Position numbers and translations under genes: made by a program
Notes under the pieces: generated by a model
The model's database searches: none
What the model was told of the DNA's origin: nothing
What the model saw: the letters and a program-made list of their open reading frames with translations, nothing else
Shown: piece by piece, positions 1 through 13,501 of the stretch
How positions within the stretch are numbered: position 1 is the stretch's first letter
Layout: the number at the start of each line of letters is the position of its first letter
From: Aralia elata
Lineage: Eukaryota; Streptophyta; Magnoliopsida; Apiales; Araliaceae
Reading direction: 5' to 3'
Length of the DNA stretch: 64,000 bases
Assembly (NCBI GenBank): GCA_034770075.1
Contig: JAVJAP010000132.1
Coordinates: forward strand, 106,942-170,941

Positions 1-12
1 ATAATTAGCACT

Positions 13-14
<2 letters not shown>

Positions 15-105
<91 letters not shown>
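15..105. repeat. (TA)n followed by (GA)n microsatellite
   Basis: An AT-dinucleotide tract with a few T interruptions runs directly into a GA tract of about 30 bases. Between it and about position 275 lies unrecognised sequence. No coding frame is visible there. Confidence 0.9.
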
Positions 106-106
<1 letters not shown>

Positions 107-274
107 TGGGCAATGATCCATAGCATGTATTTGCTATGGATTAAAAATGGGCAAATAGCATCTCTAGCGTTCGTTAGTATGATCAACGGCTGGGATTTTA
201 AAAAAGACAGCGGCGTCCGCTAGTTATTCTAGCAGACGGGATTAAGAATTTTTTTTGGCCAATCATGCCCCCAA

Positions 275-915
275 TTACGAGCGTCAACGAATACACCAGC
301 ATTGGAACGTACATCCAATCTTAATGAGGAACTTGGACAGGTAATAAATTGCTTGTTTAACTATTCAATGAGGAGCAACAATTGTTACTTCTTCTCTCTT
401 CGTCCTCTGGTTCTTTGATTATGTTTGGGATTATATAGAAACTTAAATTGCTGTGGATAACCATGGCAATCTTATTTTACAGATACAAACATTCAAAATC
501 CTAATTCTTTCATCTTTACTATACATTTATGATACTCTGTCTCAACGATTGCTATTAAAGCACAAGAAATTGCTTGTTTTGCCAGGTGGAATACATATTC
601 TCTGATTAAACGGGAACACTAACGAGAAATATGATGGAGTTCTTTAAGTGTTCTATTGGAGGGGAGTCTTATGGAACTGGTGTCACTGAAATTGAGATGG
701 GAGGAGCACAGCGGAATGGTGTAAATGTTGAGGAGGTATAACAGGCTGTTTAAGTGGAAATCAGAATTCATTTTTTGATATGTAATTGAGTAAACTTAAC
801 GTCACCACAGGGTCAGAAATCGTCAAGTGCAATACGTGACAAAGGTTTCAATTTTGATGATGCAAGGCTTATGCGAGGTGCTTGGAGGAATGAACCTAAT
901 CCTGATGCTTGCAAG
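275..915 (+). pseudogene. ALA3: Fragment of an ALA3-like P4-ATPase (phospholipid flippase)
   Basis: Three consecutive exons of an aminophospholipid-translocating ATPase are visible. Exon A (about 275-340) ends in SNLNEELGQ with a GT donor at 341. Exon B (586-735) follows an AG and encodes VEYIFSD, then TGTLTR and [10 protein letters not shown]. Exon C (811-915) encodes the [20 protein letters not shown] stretch. In P4-ATPases exon B carries the DKTGT motif, whose aspartate is phosphorylated during the flipping cycle. Here the lysine codon after that aspartate is TAA (607-609), so the catalytic motif is cut by a stop. Membrane segments and the nucleotide-binding domain are absent on both sides. 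The wording of exon C is closer to plant ALA3 than to the ALA4-12 group as I know them. Introns are retained, so this is a genomic fragment and not a retrocopy. Confidence 0.88.
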
Positions 916-1892
916 GTAGTTTACTTTGATATTTTTGGATAATGGGCATTGAGTGACATCAAATTGTAAAAGAGCTTTTACATGTCAATATGTGATAAAG
1001 CATTATTTTGTAAGATTGTATACCCTGTTCATATACTCCACATATTTTTGACCTAGGACTTAGGAGCATCATATTTTACACTCATATTTGATTACGTTTT
1101 TTTTATATCCTATTTTTCAGCAGTGTCATCGGTCAATAGTCTTTTTATTTGTTTTTATTTTTTTAACTTTTAGCATCATATGATGTTAATATAATTTTTT
1201 TTTATAACGTAGTCAAGCATTATTTGTAATGTTTTGACTTTTGAGTACCTGTTCAGCTTCAATGTTCTTATGAATCTAATCCCCAAGAAAATTGAATTTT
1301 TATACTTTAAAAAAATAATATAGTACATGGAGATTACCCCGTACTTTTATTTTATTTTATAAATTAGTACTATAATTCTTGAATTCTTTATTTGGTATTT
1401 CAAAATCATGGTAGCTGTTTGTTGTACTCTGTTGAAGAAGTTGATGCGTCCTTAGTTAATTGTGCACCTTGGTTAGCTAGAGGCCTACGTTCGATATGGT
1501 GATCGGATAGTGCATCTATTCAGTATATTTCTATTTTTAACCATGTCATTTTTGGAGAAAGATTTGTTGTTTGTGTATTAAAGAATTGTGTTATCTCCAC
1601 TCGTAAAAGCACTATTGAGTCTAGCAGGAGAGTGACAACTACTCTGCAATAATTAGTGTTTTCTGAAAACAGTTTACACAGGATAGGTCTTGACAATCAG
1701 TGTAATGCACCCTACATTGGTAAAGCAGTGGATGGTGCATAGAACTGTTCGCATGATCCTTATTCATTGTCTAATAGGTCACTGTTGCTTCTATTTAATA
1801 AAGGAATATGTCAATCTGTATGAAAATCATTGCAATACAACATGATGTCTATGAAATGAGGACCAGAGGCTCCTTTTCTTGTGCACAATGCT
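916..1892. other. Non-coding stretch between gene fragments
   Basis: AT-rich sequence with T-runs and no frame that resembles a known family. No further ALA3 exon follows exon C, so the flippase fragment ends abruptly. Confidence 0.6.
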
Positions 1893-2160
1893 CAAGCCTT
1901 CCCTTGTTGATCTTCAAGGAACACCAGTGTCGGATAACATCACCTGGGAAGCGGTTCTTGTTAATAAGGCTACCGATTCTAAGTTGTTACATCTCGAACA
2001 GAAGGCCTTGGAGATGGCTGTCAAGTTGAAGTCAGAATCTCTAAATGATGTAGGTAGTGATTTGGTATAGACGCTTGCTGCTTTGGTTTCTGATCACATG
2101 GGGGGCCCAGTTGGGGATCCCTGACAACTTGTTGATGGCATGGAGAAGTCATAGTTCATG
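1890..2160 (+). pseudogene. Fragment of an EDR1/CTR1-type Raf-like MAPKKK, N-terminal region
   Basis: The frame from about 1890 reads KPSLVDLQGTPVSD, then a stretch containing TWEAVLVNKA and LEQKALEMAVKLKSES, then LAALVSDHMGGPVGDP. I recognise this as the conserved non-kinase region upstream of the papain-like EDR1 domain in plant Raf-like MAP3Ks. Two lesions are visible. A TAG at 2068-2070 replaces what is probably a glutamine. One extra C in the run at 2119-2121 moves the continuation (DNLLMAWRS) into another frame. The kinase domain is not in the window. Assignment rests on remembered family sequence, so it is moderately secure. It lies on the same strand as the ALA3 and Ku80 fragments. 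Confidence 0.6.
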
Positions 2161-2390
2161 GTTTCTAAGCATTTAGGTGTTCAATTTTTAAAGTAGAGTA
2201 AACCTAATGTAGAATAGAGGTTTATACTAGCATTTGTTTCTGTTTTGAGGGGCATGATGCTTGACCATAGTGCTATTGGTTGGCATATTTTTAGATAAGT
2301 TGCTATTGATTGAAAAACTTAATTATACTCATATTTTTTAGGGGTTAATTAACATCTTAATTTGCTATGGTGATTCACTTCTAGTAGTTG

Positions 2391-3673
2391 GTTTTGACCA
2401 ATGTTCGAAAAAGCTAAAAGCGGTACGACGCGTTTTTCTCCGGACGAGGCGATGCATAAGCCTCGAGGCGGAGCGAGACGTAAGCCTCGATTAGAAAACC
2501 TAAAAGTCCCCAAAAAATTATAAAAAATGCTAATAAAATCATAAAATAATCCATCATTATAATCAAGGTCATAAAAGACATAAATAACCAACGTCACCTT
2601 AATGTATCATTACAAAACATCAAAACAACATAATATCGCTTTGCATGTGAACTTACCGTAAAGATATAATAGGAATTTATCAATTTTTTTAGATAGATAA
2701 AAAGGAAAAAAAAAAAAATTAAAAAGATGAAATTGTAATAAAACCAAACATGCAAGAGCAAAAGCGGAAGAAAAATTATGACAGCCTCAAGGAAAGCAGT
2801 TATTTTTTCTTGCTCTCCCTTTATAAAATAGATAGATAAAATAGATATCAAACTAATCTCAACTTATTATTTTAAGGGCGAACATGAAACAAAATTATAT
2901 TCTTAATGCTCACAAAATTTTTAAATGAGAATTTTTTCTGCACCAGAAAGAAGTAGCTAAGAAAGATCATAGTAGTTCTTTTTATCATTATATTTTCACT
3001 AGAATTTTTTCAATTTTTTTTATCAGGCATGCAATTGACAAATATTTACACATTGTTTATTTGACATAACTTGAATTGAAAATAATTAGGACATGAAGGT
3101 ATGACGTACCGTATTAGTGTAGGCTACATAGCATAGATATTTTGGACTCAAAGGCATATTCGTAATATTTATGTCCAATGGACCATTTACGATTACGACC
3201 GTGTTCCTAATTTGGACATCGGTGTACCTTCTAATAGTGGGAATTGGGAAGTTAATGAAACCTCCGACCCTCCTCTTTAAACCAACATATTCCTGCCTCT
3301 TGTCTTTGAATATCCATAATTGGTGATTACCGTGTTTCTAATGGTAGTATAACGATAGTATTTGGTGTTTTACATCTAAAATCTAAAATGTTCTGTTTAT
3401 GAATTAAATAAATTGTGTTTGAAATATATTATTTATTTATGTTCAAAAAAAGTAAAATAATTCGTAGACGAATAAAAATGAGGCGTAAGCCTCAGCCAAA
3501 TGAGGCGTAAGCCTTGAGGCGAAACGCATTGAGGCGCAAGCCTCAACCAAATGAGGCGTAAGCCTCTGTATTTCCCCGTGAGGCGTAAGCCTCGCCACAA
3601 CAACCTACCGCCTTGCTACGAGGCGGGCCTCGAGGCGTAAGCCTCAAACGCAATTTCGAACATTGGTTTTGAC
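2391..3673. mobile_element. Non-autonomous hAT-like element (2399-3665) with 8-bp TSD
   Basis: The element starts CAATGTTCGAAA and ends with its inverse, TTTCGAACATTG. It is flanked on both sides by the 8-bp direct repeat GTTTTGAC (2391-2398 and 3666-3673), the target-duplication length of hAT elements. Length is 1267 bp. Both ends carry a cluster of short GC-rich motifs built around GAGGCGTAAGCCTC, about three near the left end and about eight near the right, while the middle is AT-rich and lacks any transposase frame. The same design (8-bp TSD, GC-rich subterminal clusters) is seen in the two autonomous-type hATs at 13977 and 21433, but the motif differs. Confidence 0.82.
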
Positions 3674-4449
3674 TTTTACTGTGTTAAAAGATTCATCCAT
3701 ATGCATGTGAGATCCTCTTGCACCCTGACTCTTTCCCAGAACTTTAACGAGAAGCCTTCTAAATTCCAATTGAGTTTAAAATTTCCGCTCCTTTGCCTTA
3801 AAATAATGTAAAATTCTGGTGTCCTACTAATCGTTTAAGAATCTGACTAGTTAGTTGTTCCTTCAGCTTTATGCATACTCTTTTCCACTGCACCAACTAC
3901 ACAGTGATAATTGTGCTATTTACTGCACATTTCAAATTTCAATCATATCGAAAGTACTCGCTATATTCTTTGAAGCATTGACCAAGAATAGGTGCCAATA
4001 GATATACAGACTACTGATTGTGCTTGTTGTTAGTCTTTGCCTTTATGTATTGTTGCAGTCCATAAAAGATTCGTGGGAAAGTAAATTTGTGGAAGAGGAG
4101 AATTTTTAAAATTGGATTTATCTCAAGGTGGAGTCTACATGGAGTCATTTGATACTTTATTTTTTTAATCTATTAGAGTGTTGTTTTTGTCTCTATTTCT
4201 AAATGATGGTACAAAATATTATGTCTTTCCTCATTCCGAACTCCGAAGTTTGTACATCTTGAATAGTTGCTGGAAACTGCTGATGTTTCACTCTTGCTAC
4301 TGATGTTTCACTCTTATTCTCCTCTAATCAATTCAAAGTTCCTTTGGATAGACCATGAGTCCGTGACAAATACTTTAAAGTGTAAGCTATATGGTATCTA
4401 GCCTTGCCTCCCATCACTTACTAGACCACCCTTTTCTTTTTGATCGGCT
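3674..4449. other. Spacer before the tandem array, one exon-like stub
   Basis: Mostly anonymous AT-rich sequence. A good 3' splice site (TTGTTGCAG, ending about 4060) is followed by a short frame reading SIKDSWESKFVEEENF and a stop, which looks like a last exon. I could not assign it to a family. Confidence 0.35.
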
Positions 4450-5851
4450 GTGTTATTTAAATATTTCTTGGGAAAGTACGAAACAGTGAGAAGTATGGTC
4501 TTATTTCTTGCAAACTCTTCTATACATTTACTGATGAAATCTTCTTCTTTGCTTCGTGTGTATCTTACATCGTCAGTCCATTACTTATTGATATAAACTC
4601 TTCAAACGACATCTTTAGACATATACCACCTCTATAAAATGTCATGGTCAGAATGTTTTGATTACATGTCTCAGTCTAGTTCTCTATCACACTCTGCATA
4701 TCTGTCAGAGTTCCATTCTTCTCTAAAATGGATCCTATCTATTCCTTAAAACGAAAGAAACTTCCATAGGACAGTGGCACAAGTATATATACTGACAAAA
4801 TATTGGGCAGTGGTATACATGCATTGGATAGTGGTACACACACTGGATAGTATTAACAGTATATACACTGTAACCCTGCATGTGATATATATATGATGTA
4901 TATTGCTCGTATAATATAGCCGGAGAGCGTATACTGATGATGCAGGACAGTATATACTGAAAATGCTATACTATTTACAGCAATAGATGCAATGATCTAT
5001 TAACTGCCATATGATGTATGTGCATGAATGAATACTGCTGGAATTTATGTGATTTATTTTTACATACTATGCATAAACTGAGGGGAGCCTTAATTGGAAA
5101 TATTTTTAGTTATTGTCATCATCAAAAAGGGGAGATTGATAGGTCTCCAACTTTTAGGAAATATTTTGATGATAACAATAATTGTGTGAATCTTCTTCTT
5201 TGCTTCGCGTGTGTCTTACATTGTCAGTCCTTCATTACTTCTTCGTATTAACTCTTCAAACGACATCTTTAGACATATACTACCTCTATAAAATGTCTTG
5301 GCCAGAATGTTTTGATTACATGTTTCAGTCTAGTTCTCTATCACACTCTGCATATCTGTTTGAGTTCCATTCTTCTCTAAAATAGATCTTATCTATTCCT
5401 TAAAACGAAAGAAACTTCCATAGGACAGTGACACAAATATATATACTGGCAAAATACTGGGCAGTGGTATACATGCACTGTATAGTGGTATACACATACT
5501 GGATAGTATTAACAGGATATACACTGTAACCGTGCACATGATATATATATATATATATGATGTATATTGCTCGTATAATATAGTCGGACAGTGTATACTG
5601 ATGATGCAGGTCGGTATACATTGATGATGCTAGACAGGACAGTGTATACTGATGATGCAGGACAATATATACTGAAAATGCTATACTATTTACAGCAATA
5701 GATGCAATGATCTATTAACTGCCATATGATGTATGTGAATGAATGAATACTGCTGGAATTTATGTGATTTTTTTTACATACTATGCATAAACTGAGGGGG
5801 AGCCTTAATGGGAAATATTTTTAGTTATTGTCATCATCAAAAATGGGAGAT

Positions 5852-7264
5852 TGATAGCTCTCCAACTTTTAGGAAATATTTTGATGATAACAATAATTGT
5901 GTGTTATAATATTGTGTTATTTAAATATTTCTTGGAAAAGTACGAAACAGTGAGAAGTATGGTCTTATTTCTTGCAAACTTTTCTATACATTTACTGATG
6001 AAATCTTCTTCTTTGCTTCGTGTGTATCTTACATCGTTTGTCCTTCATTATTTCTTGGTATTAACTCTTCAAACGACATCTTTAGACATATACTACCTCT
6101 ATAAAATGTCATGGCCAGAATGTTTTGATTACATGTCTAAGTCAAGTTCTCTATCACACTCTGCATATCTGTCTGAGTTCCATTCTTCTCTAAAATGGAT
6201 CCTATCTATTCCTCAAAACGAAAGAAACTTCCATAGGACAATGGCACAAATATATATTGACAAAATACTGGGCAGTGGTATACATGCACTGGATAGGGGT
6301 ATACACACACTGGATAGTAATAACAGTATATACACTATAACCCTGCATGTGATATATATATGATGTATATTGCCTGTATAATATAGCCGGACAGTGTATA
6401 CTGATGATGCAGGACGGTATACATTGATGATGCTAGACAGGACAGTGTATACTGATGATGCAGGACATTATATACTGAAAATGTTATACTATTTACAGTA
6501 ATAGATGCAATGATCTATTAACTGCCATATGATGTATGTGAATGAATGAATACTGCTGGAATTTATGGTCTTATTTCTTGCAAACTCTTCTATGCATTTA
6601 CTGATGAAATCTTCTTCTTTGCTTCGTGTGTGTCTTACATTGTCAGTCCTTCATTACTTCTTGGTATTTACTCTTCAAACGACATCTATAGACATATACT
6701 ACCTCTATAAAATGTCTTGGCCAGAATGTTTTGATCACAAGTCTCAGTCTAGTTCTCTATCACACTCTGCATATCTGTCTGAGTTCCATTCTTCTCTGAA
6801 ATAGATCTTTTCTATTCTTTAAAACCAAAGAAACTTCCATAGGACAGTGGCACAAATATATATAGTGGCAAAATACTGGGCAGTGGTATGCATGCACTGG
6901 ATAGTGGTATACACACACTGGATAGTATTAACAGTATATACACTGTAACCACGCACATGATATATATATGATGTATATTGCTCGTATAATATAGCCGGAC
7001 AGTGTATACTGATGATGCAGTTCGGTATACATTGATGATGCTAGACAAGACAGTGTATACTGATGATGCAGGACAGTATATACTGAAAATGCTATACTAT
7101 TTACAGCAATAGATGCAATGATCTATTAACTGCCATAAGATGTATGTGCATGAATGAATACTGCTGGAATTTATGTGATTTATTTTTACATATTATGCAT
7201 AAACTGAGGGGGAGCCTTAATTGGAAATATTTTTAGTTATTGTTATCATCAAAAAGGGGGAGAT
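5852..7264 (+). repeat. Fused double unit created by an internal deletion
   Basis: This interval is 1413 bp, just under two periods. Near 6565 the sequence jumps from the end region of one unit (GGAATTTATG) into the middle of the next (GTCTTATTTCTTGC), skipping the G-run and LTR-like start. The breakpoint lies at a short shared TATG, as expected for slippage or unequal exchange between neighbours. Confidence 0.75.
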
Positions 7265-10200
7265 TGATTGGTCTCCAACATTTAGGAAATATTTTGATGA
7301 TTACAATAATTGTGTGTTATAATACTGTGTTATTTAAATATTTCTTGGGAAAGTACAAAACAGTGAGAAGTATGGTCTTATTTCTTGAAAACTCTTCTAT
7401 GCATTTACTAATGAAATCTTCTTCTTTGCTTCGCGTGTGTCTTACATTGTCAGTCCTTCATTACTTCTTCGTATTAACTCTTCAAACGACATCTTTAGAC
7501 ATATACTACCTCTATAAAATGTCTTGGCCAGAATGTTTTGATTACATGTTTCAGTCTAGTTCTCTATCACACTCTGCATATCTGTTTGAATTCCATTCTT
7601 CTCTAAAATAGATCTTATCTATCCCTTAAAACGAAAGAAACTTCCATAGGACAGTGGCACAAATATATATACTGGCAAAATACTGGGCAGTGGTATACAT
7701 GCACTGTATACTGGTATACACATACTGGATAGTATTAATAGTATATACACTGTAACCGTGAACATGATATATATATATATATGATGTATATTGCTCGTAT
7801 AATATAGTCGGACAGTGTATACTGATGATGCAGGTCGGTATACATTGATGATGCTAGACAGGACAGTGTATACTGATGATGCAGGACAATATATACTGAA
7901 AATGCTATACTATTTACAGCAATAGATGCAATGATCTATTAACTGCCATATGATGTATGTGAATGAATGAATACTGCTGGAATTTATGTGATTTTTTTTA
8001 CATACTATGCATAAACTGAGGGGGAGCCTTAATGGGAAATATTTTTAGTTATTGTCATCATCAAAAATGGGAGATTGATAGCTCTCCAACTTTTAGGAAA
8101 TATTTTGCTGATAGCAATAATTATGTGTTATAATATTGTGTTATTTAAATGTTTCTTGGGAAAGTACGAAACAGTGAGAAGTATGGTCTTATTTCTTGCA
8201 AACTTTTCTATACATTTACTGATGAAATCTTCTTCTTTGCTTCGTGTGTATCTTACATCGTCAGTCCTTCATTACTTCTTGGCATTAACTCTTCAAACGA
8301 CATCTTTAGACATATATTACCTCTATAAAATGTCATGGCCAGAATGTTTTGATTACATGCCTCGGTCTAGTTCTCTATCACACTCTGCATATCTGTCAGA
8401 GTTCCATTTTTCACTAAAGTGGATCCTATCTATTCCTCAAAACGAAAGAAACTTCCATAGGACAGTGGCACAAGTATATATACTGACAAAATACTGGGCA
8501 TTTGTAAACATGCACTGGATAGGGGTATACACACACTGGATAGTATTAACAATATATACACTATAACCCTGCATGTGATATATATATGATGTATATTGCT
8601 CGTATAATATAGCCAGACAGTGTATTCTGATGATGCAGGACGGTATACATTGATGATGCTAGACAGGACAGTGTATACTGGTAATTATACACTGATAATG
8701 CAGGACAGTGTATACTGAAAATGCTATACTATTTACAGCAATAGATGCAATGATCTATTCACTGCCATATTATGTATGTGAATGAATGAATACTGTTGGA
8801 ATTTATGTGAATTTGTTTTACATACTATGCATAAACTGAAGGGGAGACTTAATGGGAAATATTTTTAGTTATTGTCATCATCAAAAGGGGGAGATTGATA
8901 GGTCTCCAACTTTTAGGAAATAGTTTGGTGATAACAATAATTATGTGTTATAATACTGTGTTATTTAAATATTTCTTGGGAAAGTACGAAATAGTGAGAA
9001 GTACGGTCTTATTTCTTGCAAACTCTTCTATGAATTTACTGATGAAATCTTCTTCTTTGCTTCGTGTGTGTCTTACATTGTCAGTCCTTCATTACTTCTT
9101 GGTATTTACTCTTCAAACGACATCTTTAGACATATACTACCTCTATAAAATGTCTTGGCTAGAATGAAGTTCCATTCTTCTCTAAAATAGATCTTATCTA
9201 TTCCTTAAAACGAAAGAAACTTCCATAGGACAGTGACACAAATATATATACTGGCAAAATACTGGGCAGTGGTATACATGCACTGTATAGTGGTATACAC
9301 ATACTGGATAGTATTAACAGGATATACACTGTAACCGTGCACATGATATATATATATATATATATGATGTATATTGCTCGTATAATATAGTCGGACAGTG
9401 TATACTGATGATGCAGGTCGGTATACATTGATGATGCTAGACAGGACAGTGTATACTGATGATGCAGGACAATATATACTGAAAATGCTATACTATTTAC
9501 AGCAATAGATGCAATGATCTATTAACTGCCATATGATGTATGTGAATGAATGAATACTGCTGGAATTTATGTGATTTTTTTTACATACTATGCATAAACT
9601 GAGGGGGAGCCTTAATGGGAAATATTTTTAGTTATTGTCATCATCAAAAATGGGAGATTGATAGCTCTCCAACTTTTAGGAAATATTTTGATGATAACAA
9701 TAATTGTGTGTTATAATATTGTGTTATTTAAATATTTCTTGGAAAAGTACGAAACAGTGAGAAGTATGGTCTTATTTCTTGCAAACTTTTCTATACATTT
9801 ACTGATGAAATCTTCTTCTTTGCTTCGTGTGTATCTTACATCGTTTGTCCTTCATTATTTCTTGGTATTAACTCTTCAAACGACATCTTTAGACATATAC
9901 TACCTCTATAAAATGTCATGGCCAGAATGTTTTGATTACATGTCTAAGTCAAGTTCTCTATCACACTCTGCATATCTGTCTGAGTTCCATTCTTCTCTAA
10001 AATGGATCCTATCTATTCCTCAAAACGAAAGAAACTTCCAGAGGACAGTGGCACAAGTATATCTACTGACAAAATACTGGGCATTTGTATACATGCACTG
10101 GATAGGGGTATACACACACTGGATAGTATTAACAGTATATACACTATAACCCTGCATGTGATATATATATGATGTATATTGCTCGTATAATATAGCCGGA

Positions 10201-12881
10201 CAGTGTATACTGATGATGCAGGACGGTATACATTGATGATGCTAGACAGGACAGTGTATACTGATGATGCAGGACATTATATACTGAAAATGTTATACTA
10301 TTTACAGTAATAGATGCAATGATCTATTAACTGCCATATGATGTATTTGAATGAATGAATATTGCTATAATTTATGTGAGTTTTTTTTACATACTATGCA
10401 TAAACTGAGGGGGAGCCTTAATAGGAAATATTTTTAGTTATTGTCATCATCAAAAAGGGGGAGATTGATAGTTCTCCAACTTTTAGGAAATATTTTACTG
10501 ATAACAATAATTATGTGTTATAATGCTGTGTTATTTAAATATTTCATGGGAAAGTACGAAACTGTGAGAAGTATGGTCTTATTTCTTGCAAAATCTTCTA
10601 TGCATTTACTGATGAAATCTTCTTCTTTGCTTCGAGTGTGTCTTACATTGTCAGTCCTTCATTACTTCTTGGTATTTACTCTTCAAACGACATCTTTAGA
10701 CATATGCTACCTCTATAAAATGTCTTGGCCAGAATGTTTTGATTACAAGTCTCAGTCTAGTTCTCTATCACACTCTGCATATATGTTTTGAGTTCCATTC
10801 TTTTCTAAAATAGATCTTTTCTATTCTTTAAAACGAAAGAAACTTCGATAGGACAGTGGCACAAATATATATACTGGCAAAATACTGGGCAGTGGTATAC
10901 ATGCACTGGATAGTGGTATAAACACACTGGATAGTATTAACAATATATACACTGTAAATGTGCACATGATATATATATGATGTATATTGCTCGTATAATA
11001 TAGCCGGACAGTGTATACTGATGATGCAGGTCGGTATACATTGATGATTCTAGACAGGACAGTGTATACTGATGATGCAGGACAGTATATACTGAAAATG
11101 CTATACTATTTACCGCAGTAGATGCAATGATCTAGTAACTGCCATATGATGTATGTGAATGAATGAATATTGTTAGAATTTATGTGATTTTTTTTACATA
11201 CTATGCATAAACTGAGCGAGAGCCTTAATGGGAAATATTTTTAGTTATTGTCATCATCAAAAAGGGGGAGATTGATAGTTCTCCAACTTTTAGGAAATAT
11301 TTTACTGATAACAATAATTTTGTTTTATAATACTGTGTTATTTAAATATTTCTTGGGAAAGTACGAAACAGTGAGAAGTATGGTCTTATTTATTGCAAAA
11401 TCTTCTATGCATTTACTGATGAAATCTTCTTCTTTGCTTCGTGTGCATCTTACATTGTCAGTCCTTCATTACTTCTAGGTATTAACTCTTCAAACGACAT
11501 CTTTAGACATATACTACCTCTATAAAATGTCTTGGCCAGAATGTTTTGATTACATGTCTCAGACTCACAGTCTAGTTCTCTATCACACTCTGCATATCTG
11601 TCATTCTTCTCAAAAATGGATCCTATCTATTCCTCAAAACGAAAAAAACTTCCATAAGATAGTGGCACAAGTATATATACTGACAAAATACTGGGCAGTG
11701 GTATACATGCACTGGATAGTGGTATACACACTGGATAGTATTAACAGTATGTACACTGTAACCCTGCATGTGATATATATATGATGTATATTGCTCGAAT
11801 AATATAGCCGGACAGTGTATACTGATGATACAGGACGGTATACATTGATGATGCTAGGCAGGACAGTGTATACTGATAATGCAGGACAGTGTATACTGAA
11901 AATGCTATACTATTTACAGCAATAGATGCAATGATCTATTCACTGCCATATTATGTATGTGAAAGAATGAATACTGTTGGAATTTATGTGAATTTGTTTT
12001 ACATACTATGCATAAACTGAGGGGGAGCCTTAATGGGAAATATTTTTAGTTATTGTCATCATTAAAAAGGGGGAGATTGATAGGTCTCCAACTTTTAGGA
12101 AATAGTTTGGTGATAACAATAATTATGTATTATAATACTGTGTTATTTAAATATTTCTTAGGAAAGTACGAAACAGTGAGAAGTACGCTCTTATTTCTTG
12201 CAAACTCTTCTATGAATTTACTGATGAAATCTTCTTTGCTTCGTGTGTGTCTTACATTGTCTGTCCTTCATTACTTCTTGGTATTAACTTTTCAAACGAC
12301 ATCTTTAGACATATACTACCTCTATAAAATGTCTTGGCCAGAATGTTTTGTTTACATGTCTCAGTCTAGTTCTCTATCACACTTTGCATATCTGTCTGAG
12401 TTCCATTCTTCTCTAAAGTGGATCCTATCTATTCCTCAAAACGAAAGAAACTTCCATAGGACTGTGGCACAAGTATATATACTGACAAAATACTGGGCAG
12501 TGGTATACATGCACTGGATAGTGGTATACACACACTGGATTGTATTAACAGTATATACACTGTAACCCTGCATGTGATATATATATGATGTATATTGCTC
12601 GTATAATATAGCCGGACAGTGTATACTGATGATGCAGGACGGTATACATTGATGATGCTAGACAGGACAGTGTATACTGATGATACAGGACAATATATAC
12701 TGAAAATGCTGTACTATTTACCGCAGTAGATGCAATGATCTAGTAACTGCCGTATGATGTATGTGAATGAATGAATATTGCTGGAATTTATTTGATTTTT
12801 TTTTATAAACTATGCATAAACTGAGGGGGAGCCTTAATGGGGAATATTTTTAGTTATTGTCACAATCAAAAAGGGGGAGAT

Positions 12882-13501
12882 TGATAGTTCTCCAACTTTT
12901 AGGAAATATTTTACTGATAACAATAATTATGTGTTATAATACTGCGTTATTTAAATATTTCTTGGGAAAGTACGAAACAGTGAGAAGTATGGTCTTATTT
13001 CTTGCAAAATCTTCTATGCATTTACTGATGAAATCTTCTTCTTTGCTTCGTGTGTATCTTACATCGTCAGTACTTCATTACTTCTTGGTATTAACTTTTC
13101 AAACGACATCTTTAGACATATACTTCCATAAGACAGTGGCACAAGTATATATACTGAAAAAATACTGGGCAGTGGTATACATGCACTGGATAGTGGTATA
13201 CACACACTGGATAGTATTAACAGTATATACACTGTAACCCTGCATGTGATATATATATGATGTATATTGCTCGTATGATATAGCCGGACAGTGTATACTG
13301 ATGATGCAGGACAATATATACCGAAAATGCTATATTATTTACAGCAGTAGATGCAATGATCAGTTAACTGCCATATGATGTATGTGAATGAATGAATACT
13401 GCTGGAATTTATGTGAATTTTGTTTACATACTATGCATAAACTGAGGGGGTGCCTTAATGGGAAATATTTTTAGTTATTGTCATCATCAAAAATGGGAGA
13501 T
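12882..13501 (+). repeat. Deletion-variant array unit, also seen at 18444 and 19889
   Basis: This unit lacks the segment between TTAGACATATAC and TTCCATAAGACAG that other units carry. The units at 18444 and 19889 have the identical deletion junction. One deletion event was therefore copied at least twice, which shows spread of variants inside the array by duplication or conversion. Confidence 0.8.

Noticed and set aside
5400..5621. Minus-strand frames rich in Tyr/Ile in the array (also 6812-7048, 9198-9428, 20917-21153)
   Set aside because: They arise from the TATA/GTATAC repeats read backwards and have no conserved start.
5851..6363. Repeated open frames of 120-177 codons in most array units
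   Set aside because: They start at TTG or GTG rather than ATG. Differences among copies often change the amino acid, many copies are broken, and the text is hydrophobic low-information sequence. They follow from the shared LTR-like sequence and do not look like a gene family. A dN/dS test on all units would settle it.
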